DNA from: Paramacrobiotus metropolitanus
Lineage: Eukaryota > Tardigrada > Eutardigrada > Parachela > Macrobiotidae
Length of the DNA: 64,000 nucleotides
Assembly: GCF_019649055.1 (NCBI RefSeq)
Contig: NW_026570241.1
Span: 806,001-870,000 of the forward strand
Reading direction: 5' to 3'
This document shows positions 1 through 9,980 of the stretch, in pieces. Within the stretch, counting starts at the first letter, position 1. Every line of letters begins with the position of its first letter. The notes under the pieces were generated by a model. That model searched no databases. It was not told the origin of the DNA and saw only the letters and a list, made by a program, of their open reading frames with translations. Both the position numbers and the translations under genes were made by a program.

Positions 1-1974
1 GACATAAAGGTCTTGGCGATGTTGGACACCGGTGCGGAAACATCACTGATCAGCCGACCGTTTTGTGAAAAGAACGGACTTCATGTTCTACCGCTGCCAC
101 CAGATCGACTGGTGAGGATTAATGGAATCAGCGGGACATCAGGCTTCAATGTGACGCACTTTTGCGTAGCACCAGTAACATTGCGGAAACGAACTAGTCA
201 ACACTCCTTCTATGTACGACCGAAAACAGATGATGTACAAGTCCTATTGGGACATGATTTTCTGGCGACAAAGTTCGTTCTGATTGATAATCATGGGGAG
301 GAGGAAGTTAAAGATGAACCGAAATCAGCTGTCAAAGTTCAAGCTGGAAAGGTCACCGGACTTGTAAAAGGAGCAGCTAAACCGGATCAAAAGGCTATCC
401 CAGTACCAGAGGCACTGGGAACGCAGATGATGAACCGAAGAAGGGGAGGTTCACCTGCTCAGCTGTCGATAATTGAACAGATGGCAGCCATCCAAAAGGA
501 GATCGCGACCCGATTGGGGAGATCATCAGTGAAACCGAAAGAACGGGCAAACGTCGTTCTCCCAGTACCAGAGGCACCGGGAACGACGAGAGATGATCAA
601 AAGGGAACTGATAAAGATGTTATCCCAGTACCAGAGGCACTGGGAGCGACAGATGAAACTCCGTTAACGATGGAGCAGATAGCAGCCATACAAAAGGAAG
701 CAGCTGCTGAAGCGAAACGAGCTCTTGTATCTGGAATGGAGTGGGCAAAGTCTATCCCAGTACCAGAGGCACTGGGAATAAAAGTTGCCAAAGTTTGGAA
801 CGACAAGAAGTTCGAAAAGGAACTAGAAGCTCCGAAAAAGATGACGGAAGATGAACAGATACTCCTAAGTGACATACGAGATGGCGCAATCGAACAGTTG
901 AAAGATCATCGAGTTGAAAAAGAACCGGAGATCATCTCGCCGACTGACTTCAAAGAGACACCGAGATATGGTGTTTGGAATGAACAAGACGATAATAGTA
1001 CCAAACCGTTCGCTTGCCTCTATAAGATGACACCGGAAGAACGTATTAGCAGTTGTCATCACGGTTATAATGAGAACCCGTGTCGAGTGCAACCTCAATG
1101 GAGATGCGAAAAATGCTGTCGAGATGCTCATCAGGATGATCAGTCTAACTGGCCAAAATGCAACGCAGCGATCGATGACATGAAGGAGCATGTCCAAAAA
1201 GAAGTTAAAAACATATGTCGGACGAACTCGATGTGGAATCAGCACATTGAGCGATATTACTGGCAGCGATATAAGGAATGGCTATCCTGCGTCCGAAACT
1301 TCATCATAACAAGAGGGAGATCGGTAATTCATTGGGAGAGCTCGATTTTGGACTTGGGAGAATCAGACTCGAAGGTCAAGCAGCTCCAGTCGAAACTCAA
1401 CCGAGAGATGGAGGAGGTATTTGACGAAGGAATGATGTGGGAAAATGCCAGAAAGGATCTCTTCTGGGACTTCCGCGTTAACCATTTATATAAGGGGGAA
1501 GGAACAACGATCGTTTTCCCAACCGGACTTGGCAAACCAGTATATGAGCTTTTCGAGAAGTTCTACAAGGCGCTGGAGAAGGGAGATGGAAAATCCTTTG
1601 AAAAGTATTGGAAAAAGTTGGAAGCAGAATTTCCTCCATTGCCAGATAAAGATATACTTGAACTGAAAGTATATCGAAAACGAAAAGAAGTTGGACCAGC
1701 TGGTTACCCACTCAAGAAGAAGGTGACCTTCGCACCAGCTCCAAATGGAGCTGAATACCCTCAACGAGGAGATGATAAATGGTGCATGTATGAGATGACT
1801 CCCAATTACGAACTCCTCACTGAAGATTTAAACGCAAATTGCGTCTTCATTGGAACTAAAAGACCTATCGGATATGAAGAAGTTGCAGATGAGGAGATGA
1901 TCGAAGCAGATGATGAAAGGTCACCAAGAGCTCATGAGATAGCACAGATGCTAACGAATCGAGATGAAATATGA
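1..1974 (+). CDS. Retropepsin-containing ORF of a giant Ty3/gypsy retroelement (5' end off window)
   Basis: The reading frame is open from base 1, so the N-terminus lies outside the window. An aspartic (retropepsin) protease is at the start: the active-site motif DTGAETSLIS lies at about bases 25-54 and the second hallmark VLLGHDFL at about 240-262. Such proteases cleave the Gag-Pol polyprotein during particle maturation. After the protease come about 550 residues of unrecognised sequence: four IPVPEALG-type octapeptide repeats (bases 398-777), a Cys/His-rich stretch (about 1045-1155), then a charged, Trp/Tyr-rich region. So much sequence between protease and reverse transcriptase is unusual for gypsy elements. 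The frame ends at a TGA (1972-1974) but stays open afterwards, so this stop may be a lesion. The protease assignment is firm; the rest has no assigned function. Confidence 0.8.
   Translation, partial: DIKVLAMLDTGAETSLISRPFCEKNGLHVLPLPPDRLVRINGISGTSGFNVTHFCVAPVTLRKRTSQHSFYVRPKTDDVQVLLGHDFLATKFVLIDNHGEEEVKDEPKSAVKVQAGKVTGLVKGAAKPDQKAIPVPEALGTQMMNRRRGGSPAQLSIIEQMAAIQKEIATRLGRSSVKPKERANVVLPVPEAPGTTRDDQKGTDKDVIPVPEALGATDETPLTMEQIAAIQKEAAAEAKRALVSGMEWAKSIPVPEALGIKVAKVWNDKKFEKELEAPKKMTEDEQILLSDIRDGAIEQLKDHRVEKEPEIISPTDFKETPRYGVWNEQDDNSTKPFACLYKMTPEERISSCHHGYNENPCRVQPQWRCEKCCRDAHQDDQSNWPKCNAAIDDMKEHVQKEVKNICRTNSMWNQHIERYYWQRYKEWLSCVRNFIITRGRSVIHWESSILDLGESDSKVKQLQSKLNREMEEVFDEGMMWENARKDLFWDFRVNHLYKGEGTTIVFPTGLGKPVYELFEKFYKALEKGDGKSFEKYWKKLEAEFPPLPDKDILELKVYRKRKEVGPAGYPLKKKVTFAPAPNGAEYPQRGDDKWCMYEMTPNYELLTEDLNANCVFIGTKRPIGYEEVADEEMIEADDERSPRAHEIAQMLTNRDEI
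398..777 (+). repeat. Four in-frame palindromic repeats encoding IPVPEALG
   Basis: Copies lie at 398-420, 560-582, 623-645 and 755-777. Each is TCCCAGT, a nine-base loop ACCAGAGGC, then ACTGGGA, so each can fold into a 7-bp hairpin; the second copy has one A/C mismatch. All four are in the same reading frame and give (I/L)PVPEA(L/P)G. A decayed fifth copy may lie at about 2030. Repeat and hairpin are directly visible; whether selection acts on the peptide or the RNA is unknown. Confidence 0.85.
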
Positions 1975-2610
1975 GAGAAGTTTAAAGAGGGGCTCGAAAA
2001 GATCTCAGCAGGACAAAAATACCCAGTAACAGAAGCAAAAAGAGATGGAAATACACTCGACACTGGTGAGGAAGGTCCGCCGGTCGAGAATAGTAAATTG
2101 ATGAGTTTGGAAGAGATCGATCAACTTGAAGGAACAGTTCCAGATGATCAGAGATCGAACTCAGATGAACGGAGATCATCACCGAAAGTGCGAGTAACGC
2201 GCAGCCATCCGAGAATCGCAGCAAAATATTGAAGAAAAACAAAAGAAACGGGCAAACCTCTGCTCAAAAATGTGCAAACGAAAAAACTTAGCGATTCTCA
2301 GGGTGACGAAGGTGACCTTTCATCTGAAGAAGATGGAGTTGATGAACGACCACTTGATAAGAGCGCTCCGGCTAACGATGAAAGCAGCGACTCAGATTCA
2401 GATTGGACTAGCTCAAGTGACAACTCAACCACCTCAGAAGATTCGGGTGTAAACGATCTCTCGGATCAAGAGGACCTGCTCGATCTCGATGAAGATGATG
2501 AAGTAGACGAAGAAAAGGAGCAGGACATCAAAGCGAGAAGAACGAAGTTGCAAAGGATGAAATTGACAGAGAGACCATTAGAGTCTACAGTGATCAAAAG
2601 ATCATCTTGA
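1975..2610 (+). pseudogene. Same-frame continuation of the protease ORF, interrupted by stops
   Basis: The frame of the preceding ORF continues after the TGA at 1972-1974, meets another TGA at 2230-2232, then stays open to a TGA at 2608-2610. The last part is strongly acidic and Ser/Asp-rich (about 2272-2560). The reverse transcriptase then begins in the next frame. This is either a linker of a larger Gag-Pol polyprotein damaged by two nonsense changes or separate short products. No domain is recognised. A stem-loop with a GGAAGGTC loop lies at 2056-2088. Confidence 0.5.
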
Positions 2611-2641
2611 AACCATCCGTCTGCCCCGTGTAAAAGTCAGA

Positions 2642-4945
2642 ATGGGACGATTCGTACCAGCTAAAGAAAAGCTGATGTTCACACCTGTTTTCCATGTGGA
2701 AACTGATGTGCAACCATTAGCAGGAGTGACCGATCATAGAGAAAAGCACTTTGATCTGGTCATCGCTAACCACAGTATTAAACGGCAGGTTGTTAAAAAA
2801 GGTCAGTTCCTCGGCTACGTTGAGCCATACGACCATATGGAGAACGTCCAGATCAATAGCGGCACAGTAAGGAACGTGCTTTTTGATCCTGAAGTGGATG
2901 ACACAACGAAAGCCGAGCTGAAAGAGATCATCGGAAATCTGAAACTCGGACCTGATCTCACGCAGGAGCAGAAAAATGATGTCTACAACGCATTCTGGGA
3001 GTTCTGGAAGGTGCTACCCACATCGAAAAAACCATACGGCGATGTAAAAGGGATCACCCACGTAATCGATACGGGAGATGCGAAACCAGTTAAATGCAAC
3101 CCCGCCAGAACTAGTTGGACAGGTCGTGAGTTTATAACGAAGCCTATCGAAGAGATGCTGGCGCAGGACGTCATTGAGCCATCAGATGCCGATTGGAGCT
3201 TCCCAGTCGTGCTGGCTGCGAAAAAGAATGGTGACGGGACCATGGGCACAAGATTCTGCGTCAATTACATCATGTTGAACGAGTTAACAAAGAAAAGCAA
3301 CTATCCGTTACCGAATCCGGACGAGTTGCTAGATGCATGTGCAGGCAACAAGTACTACGGGAAGATGGATCTACAAAGTGGATTCTGGCAGATACCGATG
3401 GATCCGGAATCGATCAACAAAACGACATTTGTAACGCAAGATGGCATGTACCGGTTTAAAAGGATGCCATTCGGAGTCTGTAATGGACCTGCAACGTTTC
3501 AAACTTTCAACTCTGTACGGATCGTGTTCCATCCAAGGCGAAGCAAAAGGGCTGCGTCTTTAGGTACATCGATGATGTCATTATCGCTGGAAAGACTTAG
3601 GAGATTTTCATGCAAAATATGAGGAATGTCCTTCAAAGTCTGGTTGAAGCAGGTTTCACCATTAAACCGACAAAATGTGAATTTGGAATGCGGGAGATGG
3701 GATTCCTGGGTCATATACTCAGTGAAAATGGAGTTTGTATGGATCCCGAAAAGATCACCGCAGTATCGGAATTTAAGCGACCTCAGACTGAACGACAGCT
3801 GAGATCGTTTCTCGGACTCGCGAACTACTATCGGAAGTTCATAGCTGGTCACGCACAACAGATCTGCCGCTTATATGAGCTGCTGCGAAACGATAAACAT
3901 GTGAGAAAAAAATGGACCGAAGTTCACACAAAAGAGTTTGATAACCTGAAAAAGTTGCTGTGTGAAGGACCAGTCTTAGCGAAGTTTGAACCAGCTAAGC
4001 CAACAGTAATCGAATGCGACGCAAGCAAAGAAGGAATTGGAGCAGTACTATCACAAGAAGGTCATCCAATTGCCTATGCGAGCCGCGTCTTACATGGAGC
4101 TGAACGGAACTACGGTGTAACTGAATGGGAGTGTCTGGCGGTCGTGCTTGCCGTCAGAAAGTTCAAATCGTATATCGATTACCCCGAGTTCACCGTACGA
4201 ACAGATCACCAAGCACTGACGAACCTGCTGAGATCGTAAACGAACAAAGTTGGCATGAATCCGCGACTTACGAGATGGGCGATGGCATTACAAGGTCATC
4301 AATTCAAGATCGAGTACAAACCGGGAAAGTACTGTATCCTAACCCTGCACTTGAAGGAAATTTGTACAGTGCAGCCACACGCACTTGTACGAGCCCATTC
4401 ACCATTCACATACACGGCTTGCATCTAGTGCGTGCTTAAACGTGAATTGGTTGAATGTTTATCCGGCTATACAGCACCGTGTCGCTCATAGCGTACAAAT
4501 TTCCTTCAAGTGCAGGGTTAGGGTACAGTACTGCGATAACGCGGATGCACTATCGAGGGCACCTATTGAAGGTCCGACATGCCACGATGAAGAATTTGAT
4601 GAGATCCCGAACTGCGAAGATATAAAGAAGGAGTTCGACACAAAAGAACCGGCAGTCGAAGTGTGGCAGCTGTTCGTACAGATGGCCGAAGAGCGAGAGA
4701 AGCGGGTAAGAGATGATCCAGCTACGGCGAACGAGCCGGCTGAGTCAACCATCAACGTTAACCGCATACGAGCCTTAAACGAATGCCCGATCAAGCTGCT
4801 GAGATTTCCTAAAAAGGTGGATAACCGACATAAACCGCTGCCCCGATGCAAAGTCATCACGGACTGGAACGATCTCAGCACTGCAACTATCCGCATCGTC
4901 AACTTGCAAGGAGATGAGGAAGAGGAAGATGACTCGAACTTATAG
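2642..4945 (+). pseudogene. Ty3/gypsy reverse transcriptase-RNase H, inactivated
   Basis: Reverse transcriptase motifs appear in order: FCVNYIMLN (about 3255), MDLQSGFWQI (about 3364), FGVCNGPATF (about 3472) and the catalytic YIDD (about 3559). RNase H follows with ECDASKEGIGAVLS (about 4012), YGVTEWE and RTDHQAL (about 4198). Together these copy element RNA into DNA. Lesions seen: a frame change at about 3510-3540 between the FGVCNGP and YIDD motifs, a TAG at 3598-3600, a TAA at 4237-4239, and a 197-bp MITE at 4332-4528 that splits the KPGKY...DNADALSRAP motif. A final in-frame TAG (4943-4945) separates it from the integrase ORF, which is in the same frame. The start at 2642 is the first ATG of the open frame and is not certain. 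Confidence 0.9.
4332..4528. mobile_element. 197-bp MITE with TA target duplication
   Basis: Inverted repeats of 36 bp (4332-4367 and 4493-4528) differ at one position and start CTGTAYCCTAACCCTGCAC. Each side is flanked by TA (4330-4331 and 4529-4530), the Tc1/mariner-type target. Removing element plus one TA rejoins the retroelement reading frame exactly, which proves insertion after the pol gene existed. It encodes nothing. Confidence 0.93.
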
Positions 4946-4981
4946 CTCCGAAATAAGCAGCTGAAAGATCCTCACCTTGCA

Positions 4982-6886
4982 ATGATCATCGATGAACTCG
5001 AACATTTACCAGATGCCCAAACGAGATCGAAGTTCGAAGTTCATTACCAGCTGTTGAATGGGATCTTGTACCGAATAAAGGATAATAAAGGGAGATTAGA
5101 AAGGTCATACGTCGTACCACTGTCAATGAGACGAGCGATCATCCATGCGCTGCATGATGAGAAGGCAGCAGGTCATCTTGGGTACGAAAAGACACTAGCA
5201 GCAATAAGACTGCGTTACTATTGGGACAGAATGAGTACGGACGTTAAGAATTATATACTCGCATGTCAGGGATGTCAGTTTACCAAGACAGCGAGGAAAT
5301 GCCCACCTGGAAAGCTGCAAGAGATCAAAGTGGGACATCCTTTCTTCCGAGTATATGCAGACCTTAAAGGACCCTTATTACCAACGAAGAAACGTGGATA
5401 CAAGTATATCGCGGTGTTCATCGACCAGCTGACGAAATATGTGATAGCAGTACCGATGAAGACGGCAACAGCGAAAGAGTTTGCCAAAGTCTTCGTAAAA
5501 CATGTGATACTGGTACACGGAGCACCGCACATCCAACACACGGATCGTGGAAGACACTTCACAGCAGAAGTCCTATCGAAAGTCACCAATGTGTTTAAAA
5601 TTAAACACACGTTCGGAACGGCGTACCACCCTGAAGGCCAGGGCCAAGTCGAAAGACAGATGCAGATCATCGGAGATGGACTGGCACAGTACATGAAAGA
5701 GGGAAACGAGCGGAAATTCAACAAGTATCTCCCGTACGTGGTCTCAGGGATGAACAGAGTGGTACATGCCACAACCGGCTACTCGGCATACTATATGTTA
5801 CATGGAAGGGAGATGACTATGCCAGAGGATGTGGTGACGAGAACGAACTTGCCAGATGATTATGGTACTCCAGACGAATGGGTGGAGACCATGAAAAAGA
5901 ACCTGATATTCGCCGAGGAAGTCGCCAGATGTAATATAAAAGATGCGTATGAGAAGAACGCTGAGATCTATAACAAGAAGAAATCGGAACCGAACTTCAA
6001 AGTCGGCGACTTCGTACTTATTCGACTTCTTAAAGATACGAAACAAGGAAAAAAGGAAGTTCAATCTGATTTTAAGAAAAAGTATGATAAGGTCTGGAAA
6101 ATTCTCAGCTTCCCACGACCAAACGAAGTTGAAGTCATCGAAATGAATCCGATAAAAGAAGCCGACTTGAAAGTTGTTTCCATCGACCGACTAAAGCCAT
6201 GGCATCCGCCATTAACGGAAGAGTTAGAGGACGATCAGGACGCAACGGTATCAGAGCGCGTTTCTCTCAAACCACCTCTGCTACATAGAGAAAACGACAC
6301 TGAAGTCGCAGAAGAGGATAAGGGTGTATCAGAGCGCCCTTCACAAAATGGAGTAACTCCATTTTCCGAACCACGCTCAATACTTCCTGAATCATCGGAA
6401 GATGTAACGGAGACTAAGAAAAAGAAACGAGGGAGATCAAAGAAACAGGACAAGGACTTTGAAACAGCGGTGACCATCAAGTTGAATGAACAAGCTGGAA
6501 ATTTAGCAGAAATGAACGAACCACGTTGTGGCGTAGCAGAGCATAATTTAAAAGACTCTTTTAAACCACGCACTGCTACTGATCAGCAGAAGGGTGATGA
6601 CATAGCAGCTAGCAACGATAACGCCGAAGTAGCAGACCGTAATTTGAAAAGCTCTTTCAAACCACGCTCGGCTACTACCGAAAGAGAGCAGCAGCTCGAA
6701 GCAGCAAAGGCAACAGCTGCACAGCTGGCATGTGATATTGCCGCCGCTATCGAGCAAAGGAAGGTGAAAAAGACAAAACCGAAACCCACTCCCACGGAAC
6801 TCCTAACACGACAAGGAGATGATGAAGACGCCGCTGAGAAGGGACTTTTTGATCGGATAACTAAAGGACGCAAACACATAAAATAA
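4982..6886 (+). CDS. Ty3/gypsy integrase with long repetitive tail
   Basis: This is an intact 634-codon frame. An H2C2 zinc-binding module comes first (HALHDEKAAGH... CQGCQ, about residues 55-100). The DDE catalytic core follows, with Asp in YADLKGPL, Asp in HTDRGRHF and Glu in GQGQVERQ. A chromatin/DNA-binding segment of GPY/F type follows (KVGDFVLIRL, about residues 340-410). Integrase inserts the element cDNA into host DNA. The last 220 residues are low-complexity and contain four imperfect repeats of V(A/S)(E/D)RNLKxSFKPRSAT type, each encoded by a palindromic DNA unit. The start is the first ATG after the TAG at 4943-4945; the same frame is open upstream, so originally it was probably part of one Pol polyprotein. 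All catalytic residues are present. Confidence 0.9.
   Translation: MIIDELEHLPDAQTRSKFEVHYQLLNGILYRIKDNKGRLERSYVVPLSMRRAIIHALHDEKAAGHLGYEKTLAAIRLRYYWDRMSTDVKNYILACQGCQFTKTARKCPPGKLQEIKVGHPFFRVYADLKGPLLPTKKRGYKYIAVFIDQLTKYVIAVPMKTATAKEFAKVFVKHVILVHGAPHIQHTDRGRHFTAEVLSKVTNVFKIKHTFGTAYHPEGQGQVERQMQIIGDGLAQYMKEGNERKFNKYLPYVVSGMNRVVHATTGYSAYYMLHGREMTMPEDVVTRTNLPDDYGTPDEWVETMKKNLIFAEEVARCNIKDAYEKNAEIYNKKKSEPNFKVGDFVLIRLLKDTKQGKKEVQSDFKKKYDKVWKILSFPRPNEVEVIEMNPIKEADLKVVSIDRLKPWHPPLTEELEDDQDATVSERVSLKPPLLHRENDTEVAEEDKGVSERPSQNGVTPFSEPRSILPESSEDVTETKKKKRGRSKKQDKDFETAVTIKLNEQAGNLAEMNEPRCGVAEHNLKDSFKPRTATDQQKGDDIAASNDNAEVADRNLKSSFKPRSATTEREQQLEAAKATAAQLACDIAAAIEQRKVKKTKPKPTPTELLTRQGDDEDAAEKGLFDRITKGRKHIK
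6248..6675 (+). repeat. Four in-frame GTAGCAGAGCG...CGCTCTGCTAC palindromic units
   Basis: Units at 6248-6284, 6326-6383, 6533-6579 and 6629-6675 have outer arms close to GTAGCAGAGCG and CGCTCTGCTAC and an inner hairpin that varies: AAAATGGAG/CTCCATTTT (6345-6365), TTTAAAA/TTTTAAA (6547-6565), TTTGAAA/TTTCAAA (6643-6661). The last two differ by a paired change that keeps the stem. All lie in one frame inside the integrase tail. Confidence 0.8.
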
Positions 6887-7078
6887 ATTAGTGGGCGTTA
6901 TGACATTACGAACAGGAGTTGGAAAGGCGTAAAAGCTAACCGTCGTAAAGTGGCTAACAGATATCGTTTCATTGTTATAGCAGGTAAAAGTTAATGGAAA
7001 GACTGGAACGGCAGAATTCAGAGAATTCTGATTCGGAGAGCTTTTAAAAATCCGTTAAAAACATCGACGCCGATAAGA
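6887..7078 (+). other. Spacer between integrase and the 940-aa ORF
   Basis: No coding potential is seen. It holds the 13-mer AGGCGTAAAAGCT (6925-6937), found again at 10971-10983 before another ORF of the element, and a perfect 8-bp hairpin CAGAATTC-AGA-GAATTCTG (7012-7030). These could be signals for expression of downstream ORFs; that is inference. Confidence 0.5.
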
Positions 7079-9901
7079 ATGGAAGGCGATCACGGTCAAG
7101 GCACTTATTATGGAGACGGGTCCACATTGTCTGCAGGAACGGCCCAAAACGAACCAGGACCAGGTGATCAACCGATCTATGTGGCTGGTAATCAGGCATA
7201 TTATCCGTACCAGGATCCAACGAGTTACCATAACACGCAGAACTGGGTGACCTACGGCCATCCGGTCGGACCACCCCAGTATCCGGCACAAAATAATCCT
7301 TTCCAACTGTTTCCTGGAACGCAGACTCCACCAATGTATGGATCTGTGCAAACGCCTATGGGACCACCAAGGGTGATGATCACAGAAATTGTCGACCCCA
7401 TATCGGGAGATCCTGTTCCATTTGCACGCTGGTTCATATCAAAAGAAGAGAAGGAATACGCTGTGATGGAGAACGAAAAAGCATTGGCAGAGCTGTACAA
7501 CATGATGCCGCCTGAGTTGAAAAAAGACGTCAAAGCCAACAGAGAAAGAGTTTTGAACATCATGAGTCACCGAGCTGTTGCAGATGGAGCTTACATCAGG
7601 GTGACAGCCACTTCAACCGAGGAGGGCCATCTTCGCACGCTGGATTATACACCGCAATACCAATTGGTTTATGAGATCGATACACCAAAGACACATTTTG
7701 AAGCGGCGATAGAAATTCATGAGAATTATCGCAAATTCAAACAGGCACAGGAAGGTCATGCCGGCGAAGTCGAAGAGCAGATGGAAGCTGAAGATGCTCC
7801 ATCGGGAGATGATGCTCCACAAGGAGAAAACGCTCCTCAGATGGAGGACGAACCAGTTGACGAAAACAACCCGAGACGAACGATGCAACGGGCGATTGCG
7901 GTTATCCAAGGAGCGGATCATAAAGAATGTAACGACGTGAACTGTGATAGCTGTCACCCACCTGGGGAATCGGAAGAAGAAGATGATAATGAGACAGTTC
8001 ATGAAGACTCGGAAGAAGACGAGCCACAACCGAGATCATCTAAAGGTGAATCGAAAACGAAATCTTCCAAAGAAGAACCCAAGCCGAGTTCATCTAAAGC
8101 GGGCACAAAGTCGAAGAGATCGGAAAAATCGGAAAAGGAAAGCACGAAATCCGAGAAAGCGGAAACTAAAAAGTTGAAAGAGAAACCTCGGAAAGATCAG
8201 AAGAAAAAAGGGGGAAAAAGGAAGGACCAATCCCCATCTGATGAAGAGATTGTAAGCGAACAATCAGATGATGAGGAAGTTGTTGAGATTGATAAAAGCC
8301 AGAAATCCTTAACAACCACACCGAAAAAACCTGTGATACAATCCGCAACATTGACACCAGATGATAAACCGAAACCACCAGCTATCGCGATAAAGAGAAC
8401 AATCAATATGGGACAGATTATGGCAGCATCGACTCAAAAAGAACGCAAAGAAAAATCGCAAAAGGAAAAAGCGAGACGCGAAACATCTCGCGAGTCGACG
8501 ACAGCATCAGAATCAAGCCACCCGAGCACATCAACGATCGCTTCGAAACCCAATATCGTAGCTCGAACGACGCGAAGCCAAACAGGGGAGCTGAAAGTAG
8601 CACCTAACAGTTTGGAAGCGACTCTAAAAAAACAGAAACAAATGGCGTTGGAGAAACAAAAGAAAAGTGCAAAGAAGAAGAGTACTAAGAAGAAGTCTAA
8701 ACCTGCAGCAGTCCGACGTATTGATGAGGTCGGACTGGCACACTACACCAGGAGACAGGGTAACAGTGACTTCGAGTACTCTGAACCAGAGGATAACGAA
8801 CCATTTCCTGAGTTCGAAGAACTGGATGGCGATGATGACACGTTGACGCCGGATAATCTGATCGCGGCTACAAACTATATTATGGCTACGTTCCGCACAC
8901 GAGGCGACACCTCGGTGACGGTGAGATTTCGCCAACGCGCAAAGACGTGGTTGAATAGAAATGATCGCCGCTTTACTGCTTCGAAATTGGATACAATAAT
9001 CGACTATGCCCTGAATACGGGGAGGGTGGTTAAGAAACACCTCGACTGGCGCTGCAAGTCGAAGCTGATTAGAACAGGCGGAATCGATAAAACGCTGTTC
9101 GAGGAACATGCCAACAAGAGAAGACAAATTGAAGTGGCTATAGCAGGCTTGCGAAGTCCGGTCGGATCTACCCGACACCGTATTAGCCAATATATGAATG
9201 GATTATGGCAAGGTGGAATGGGCATGATCGCTGAGATAGAAGCGGGCAATGAGACAACGTTGACAAACATGGTCAAAGAAGGCAAAGTTCTCACCACTAA
9301 CGCTTACGAAGGATCTCCGATTCGATTTACCTTGTTGGGGTTCATACCGGAGGAATTACACGATTATTGCAACTTCTCCGACAGCGAAGTGATGGAAAAA
9401 CTCGCAATTCCTCGGCGAAACGATCCGGAGACTCCCCTGTTAAACGTGATTCTTCAGAAGGGAGATCAGAAGAGAGCTGTCAGAGAAAAGATCGAGGCAG
9501 ATAAGTCGAAGAAATCGCTAACACCGAAAGGTATTATGGATTTAGACTACGAGTCGGATAACGAACCGGCCGCACCTTCAACGTCAGGACAGACAGCTAC
9601 AACGAGCAAGCAGCCACATGGTGAGCAAACGAAGGTCGTAACTCCCATGGACAAGTTGACTGCACAAACGGAGGCGGAACTCGAAGACATGCGCCGTCGC
9701 AGACAACAGACATCGCTGTTGCCACCACCGAAATCAGCTAAGACTAGCGGTGGTAAGTCAAAAACCGATGTGACTTCCCAAGAAGAAGGTGAAACTGCCG
9801 AAGAGCAATCAAACGATGATGAGGCGGACTCTGCTCCCACCGAGAAGCGAACCGAAATCAACGAAATCATTATCGAGTTAAATTCCGAAGCTTTCAATTG
9901 A
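7079..9901 (+). CDS. Unrecognised 940-aa accessory ORF of the retroelement
   Basis: This is the longest intact frame in the window. Residues 1-110 are rich in Pro, Gln, Tyr and Gly. About 110-220 looks folded. About 230-330 is acidic, with repeated DAPxGE-like units and a Cys/His cluster (CNDVNCDSCH). About 330-590 is Lys/Ser/Glu-rich and likely disordered, with basic KK clusters resembling nuclear signals. About 600-830 looks folded again (LTPDNLIAATNYIM... LLGFIPEELHDYC), and the tail is acidic. No known domain is recognised. It lies 192 bp after the integrase on the same strand. Gag would normally precede pol, so this is either an env-position accessory gene or a relocated structural gene. 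A perfect 9-bp hairpin lies at 8709-8737. Confidence 0.75.
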   Translation: MEGDHGQGTYYGDGSTLSAGTAQNEPGPGDQPIYVAGNQAYYPYQDPTSYHNTQNWVTYGHPVGPPQYPAQNNPFQLFPGTQTPPMYGSVQTPMGPPRVMITEIVDPISGDPVPFARWFISKEEKEYAVMENEKALAELYNMMPPELKKDVKANRERVLNIMSHRAVADGAYIRVTATSTEEGHLRTLDYTPQYQLVYEIDTPKTHFEAAIEIHENYRKFKQAQEGHAGEVEEQMEAEDAPSGDDAPQGENAPQMEDEPVDENNPRRTMQRAIAVIQGADHKECNDVNCDSCHPPGESEEEDDNETVHEDSEEDEPQPRSSKGESKTKSSKEEPKPSSSKAGTKSKRSEKSEKESTKSEKAETKKLKEKPRKDQKKKGGKRKDQSPSDEEIVSEQSDDEEVVEIDKSQKSLTTTPKKPVIQSATLTPDDKPKPPAIAIKRTINMGQIMAASTQKERKEKSQKEKARRETSRESTTASESSHPSTSTIASKPNIVARTTRSQTGELKVAPNSLEATLKKQKQMALEKQKKSAKKKSTKKKSKPAAVRRIDEVGLAHYTRRQGNSDFEYSEPEDNEPFPEFEELDGDDDTLTPDNLIAATNYIMATFRTRGDTSVTVRFRQRAKTWLNRNDRRFTASKLDTIIDYALNTGRVVKKHLDWRCKSKLIRTGGIDKTLFEEHANKRRQIEVAIAGLRSPVGSTRHRISQYMNGLWQGGMGMIAEIEAGNETTLTNMVKEGKVLTTNAYEGSPIRFTLLGFIPEELHDYCNFSDSEVMEKLAIPRRNDPETPLLNVILQKGDQKRAVREKIEADKSKKSLTPKGIMDLDYESDNEPAAPSTSGQTATTSKQPHGEQTKVVTPMDKLTAQTEAELEDMRRRRQQTSLLPPPKSAKTSGGKSKTDVTSQEEGETAEEQSNDDEADSAPTEKRTEINEIIIELNSEAFN

Positions 9902-9980
9902 TGGAAAGGAATCTGCTGCGAACCCGACCGATTCAGCAGACAACTCGGACACTGGAAAGAAGTCAGAAGATCGAGACTAC

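Noticed and set aside
7079-9901. The 940-aa ORF as an envelope glycoprotein
   Set aside because: No signal peptide, transmembrane helix or cysteine-rich ectodomain; it is mostly charged and disordered.
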